Below, piece after piece: positions 8,868 through 10,847 of a DNA stretch of 10,847 nucleotides. Each line of letters begins with the position of its first letter. Within the stretch, counting starts at the first letter, position 1. A program made the translations under genes and the position numbers. The notes below the pieces were generated by a model. It was not told the DNA's origin and did no database searches. It worked only from the letters and a program-made list of their open reading frames with translations. Origin of the DNA: Podaxis mareebaensis (taxonomy: Eukaryota > Basidiomycota > Agaricomycetes > Agaricales > Agaricaceae); contig JAEUWP010000075.1 in assembly GCA_018524725.1 (NCBI GenBank), positions 1 to 10,847 on the forward strand, read 5' to 3'.

Positions 8868-10308
8868 TCAGGACCCTTCCCTCTCCTCAGGCTCATCAGC
8901 CACTTCCCTCTCCCTGGGCTCAGTAGTTCCAAGGAATCCATTGATAGCAGCATGGACATTGAGAGCACATTCCAGGCAGTCTGACAGCAAGGAATCATTG
9001 CTGGAGAAGCTGAGATGTTTGAGCCAAGTGAAAAAGGCCAAGACAGCTGCCTGGTCTTTTGCAAGGCTGACCTCCATGAAGTAGTCATCTCCATGATCTT
9101 GATGAATGGTTTCAAGGTCCCAAGCAACATTGGTAAGGAGGAGGTGGTACTGAGCGATGGCAAAGTTGAGTGAAGACAAGAGGAGGGTGATGTGACCATG
9201 TTGAGTGGTCAGAGACTGGAGGTGCATTGACAAATCTAAGAAAAGAAGAAAAGTTCAAAGAAGAAAAACTACAGAAGATGAATAGCAGACTTACTAGAGA
9301 AGCTGCCCAGGCTAGGACAGCATAAGGCATCAGCTGTTGAGAACAGGGTCTTGGAATCTTGATGAAAAGAACAATTTGGCAGTTTCTGAGACCTGCAGTG
9401 GTCACAGGCCTTGTTCAGACCTGTCCAACCACAAGTCTCCTGGTAATGTGAGATGCAGTTAAGACAACGCATCGTCTGTTGAAGCTGGGGATACTAAAGT
9501 CAGACAGCAGTTCTAGACTAAGCAAGAAAAGATGCACCTTGGAAGATGGAAGGTGAAAATAATGACCTAGGGGCTCATTCAGAAACATCACTGGGGCCTT
9601 AGAGCCATATGTCCATGCGGTGTCATTGACAGACTGAGCAACTAAAAAGAAAGGAAAAGATAGCTGAGCCAATCAACTAGAATGGACAGCAGAAGGCGAG
9701 TACTCACCATAAACTGAGACCTCCTTCCCATTAACCTTATGTGTGAATGTACACATTGTTGGGTCCTCACTCTCAGAATCAGCATCTTCAGCTGAAGGCA
9801 GACTTGGTAGATGAGGAGGAGGAGGTGGTAAGGCAGAACCTTCACAAGAAACCAGAGGGTCGTGTGCAGGAGGAGCCTGGCTAGAGGAAGCACCTTGCTC
9901 AGTGCCAACCTCTCAGTTATGGGACCTGGTATGACTGCCATGTGAATGAGGAACCCCTCCTTGAAGGAAACTGCAGCTATGACATGCATGGGCCACCCCA
10001 CGCTTTGATGGAGTGGACTTGGGTGTCAGGTCAAGTTGATCAATCTCCTTGGTGGTCGACGATGCTGGTGTGCTAGTGGAATCCTGACACATGAGGCAAC
10101 GAATTGTGGGTGGGGGTAACACCTCAACCACAGGTATCAAATGACCTGGAAAAAGAAAGGAGGTCAGCAGAAATATAAAAAGCTGGGGCAACTCACCTCA
10201 AGCTGAACCTCCCAATCCACCACCTGACCCTCCCATCACTCTCTTAGATGTCAGAACAGGCGTCTGGTGGATGTGAGCTTGGGAATGAGTCTGGTGTTCC
10301 ACTGGCAT
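8868..10308 (-). pseudogene. Gene A, five-exon gene with Zn2Cys6-like cysteine cluster (two TGA stops)
   Basis: The minus-strand model was built from splice sites: exons 10197-10308, 9708-10145, 9538-9641, 9295-9484 and 8868-9235. Introns (10146-10196, 9642-9707, 9485-9537, 9236-9294) are 51-66 bp with donors GTGAGT, GTGAGT, GTGCAT and GTAAGT and AG acceptors; all phases match and the total is 403 codons plus a stop. Exon 2 holds Cys pairs (RCLMC, HACHSC), a Pro run and an acidic stretch. Exon 4 encodes CX2CX7CX8CX2CX7C (about residues 225-256; RCLNC, ETCGW, ACDHC, PNCSF), close to the fungal Zn(II)2Cys6 spacing CX2CX6CX5-12CX2CX6-8C. Exon 5 is a hydrophobic helical region ending in an acidic tail. 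In-frame TGAs at 10198-10200 and 9913-9915 (codons 37, 115) break it; both fit decayed CGA. From memory, similar Cys-cluster proteins of unknown role are abundant in mushroom genomes. A regulator is possible, but basic residues around the cluster are few. Confidence 0.65.
9295..9484 (-). other. Gene A exon 4, six-cysteine cluster
   Basis: On the minus strand this exon opens LQQTMRCLNC and includes two CX2C pairs separated by CGW and followed by a last Cys in PNCSF. The six cysteines fit metal binding by a binuclear cluster. The first CX2C-to-C gap is seven residues rather than the usual six for GAL4-type domains, so the assignment to that superfamily is tentative. Confidence 0.55.
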
Positions 10309-10619
10309 TGAGAAAAGAGAAAGAAAGAGTGAGGAAGTAAGAAATCCCACTCACCAACTATAAATATGAAAGAAAAAAGAAGATGAATAAACTCACTGCA
10401 GCTACCTTGTGAACTTCAAAAAGCTTAACTCAAAGTCATGAGTGTGGGAATTCTTGAATCATCGCCATCAATGATGACTCAGAAGAGCTAAAGCTCGGAA
10501 GGGTCAAGCATTGAGTTCAACCATGAAGGACAAAAGAACATAAAAGAAAAATAAAAATAAAATAAAAGGAAAAATACCATACCAGAGTCAGACAATGTTG
10601 TGGTTACCTACAGAGCTAA
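10309..10619. other. Gene A upstream region with possible extra exon
   Basis: This stretch is about 310 bp upstream of gene A. An AT-rich element, tataaata on the plus strand (10360-10367), lies about 52 bp above the ATG, the same spacing as the TATA of gene B. Two GTGAGT sequences on the minus strand, ending at 10355 and 10396, resemble intron donors. A minus-strand frame from ATG at 10468 to 10397 (MAMIQEFPHS, then TGA, L, TGA, then VKLFEVHK) could be a decayed upstream exon, but joining it to exon 1 needs a 3-nt exon, so I leave it out of the model. 10521-10575 is A-rich. Confidence 0.35.
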
Positions 10620-10745
10620 GACCCTTGGGTACCTAATCAGGGTCCTGAGGAAAATAGGCTAGCTCAGGGTGTGGCTAAGTCATCCTGAGGCAAGACATGA
10701 GCACCTCAGCCCTGAGATGACTGAGGACAGTCATCTATTGGCTAA
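10620..10745 (+). pseudogene. Possible decayed C-terminal coding tail of an LTR retrotransposon
   Basis: The plus-strand frame from 10620 to a TAA at 10743-10745 contains four TGAs (10686, 10698, 10713, 10722) and no TAA or TAG between. Read with arginine at the TGAs, it would be an Arg-rich, polar tail ending in GQSSIG. It is followed directly by a purine tract, as in the 3' end of Ty3/gypsy or Ty1/copia pol genes. No integrase or other domain is present in this short piece, and the frame meets a TAA at 10617, so this is weak. Confidence 0.3.
10716..10735. repeat. Perfect 8-bp inverted repeat
   Basis: GATGACTG (10716-10723) and CAGTCATC (10728-10735) are exact reverse complements around a 4-nt centre, AGGA. 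It overlaps the putative retroelement tail. It could be a protein-binding palindrome or chance. Confidence 0.55.
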
Positions 10746-10847
10746 GGGGGAGATGATATGCCCCAAATGGAAATAGGGACAGATCTAAACAATTTCAGCC
10801 ATTTAGACTGTGAAAATAACATAGTAAATTAAGCAGACCCTCCCCAG
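10744..10847 (+). mobile_element. Candidate polypurine tract and start of a 3' LTR, cut by window end
   Basis: The decamer aagggggaga (10744-10753) is followed by tgatatgcccc. A short G-rich purine tract directly followed by TG is the usual junction between the internal region and the 3' LTR of LTR retrotransposons, where the tract primes plus-strand synthesis. Only about 94 bp of the possible LTR are visible, with no second copy in the window, so the call rests on this junction and on the adjacent tail frame. Confidence 0.33.

Noticed and set aside
10356..10358. 3-nt exon joining a 10397-10468 exon to gene A
   Set aside because: It needs a 38-bp intron plus a 3-nt exon, and the phase does not match exon 1; a TATA-like element explains the AT-rich part better.
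1..10847. Bacterial operon, CRISPR array, rRNA or tRNA
   Set aside because: No ribosome-binding sites, spaced repeats or cloverleaf sequences were seen; spliced genes and a poly(A)-tailed LINE show a eukaryote.

Overview
This window looks like a repeat-rich stretch of a filamentous fungal genome, most likely a mushroom-forming basidiomycete (Agaricomycetes). Three things point there: short GT-AG introns of 51-69 bp inside minus-strand genes; a Tad1-like LINE with endonuclease, reverse transcriptase, RNase H and a C-terminal CCHC motif; and strong CpG depletion (by hand, 2 CpG in 1201-1560 and 1 in 8041-8520). The organism assignment is inference.

Layout. (1) 1-232 is the 3' part of a minus-strand gene cut off by a transposon. 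(2) 245-7178 is a complete non-LTR retrotransposon on the plus strand: a 90-bp 5' UTR with a strong hairpin, ORF1 (335-2944, gag-like with three zinc knuckles), ORF2 (2937-6872, EN/RT/RNase H), a pyrimidine-rich 3' UTR, AATAAA, and a 15-A tail. It is flanked by a 12-14 bp target-site duplication (231-244 and 7177-7190). (3) 8366 down to 7179, continuing at 232, is 'gene B', a six-exon minus-strand gene whose last exon was split by the LINE; removing the LINE and one TSD copy restores a continuous reading frame. (4) 8367-8867 is intergenic, with a TATA box and a small 20-bp tandem repeat. (5) 10308-8868 is 'gene A', a five-exon minus-strand gene whose protein carries a six-cysteine cluster close to the fungal Zn2Cys6 pattern. 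(6) 10620-10847 may be the end of an LTR retrotransposon: an Arg-rich coding tail, a purine tract and an LTR start, which is tentative.

The unifying observation is the kind of damage. Every internal stop in the reconstructed LINE ORFs is TGA: four in ORF1 (461, 554, 2501, 2573) and three in ORF2 (4101, 4512, 5439). Both minus-strand genes also carry only internal TGAs, and the putative retroelement tail carries four more. Several sit where the protein family has arginine, so the simplest reading is CGA to TGA through deamination of methylated CpG. Otherwise frames, splice sites and most catalytic residues are preserved. These loci appear to have been silenced by cytosine methylation and are decaying by transitions, with no frameshift seen in the long frames.

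No rRNA, tRNA, CRISPR or bacterial-type operon was seen.
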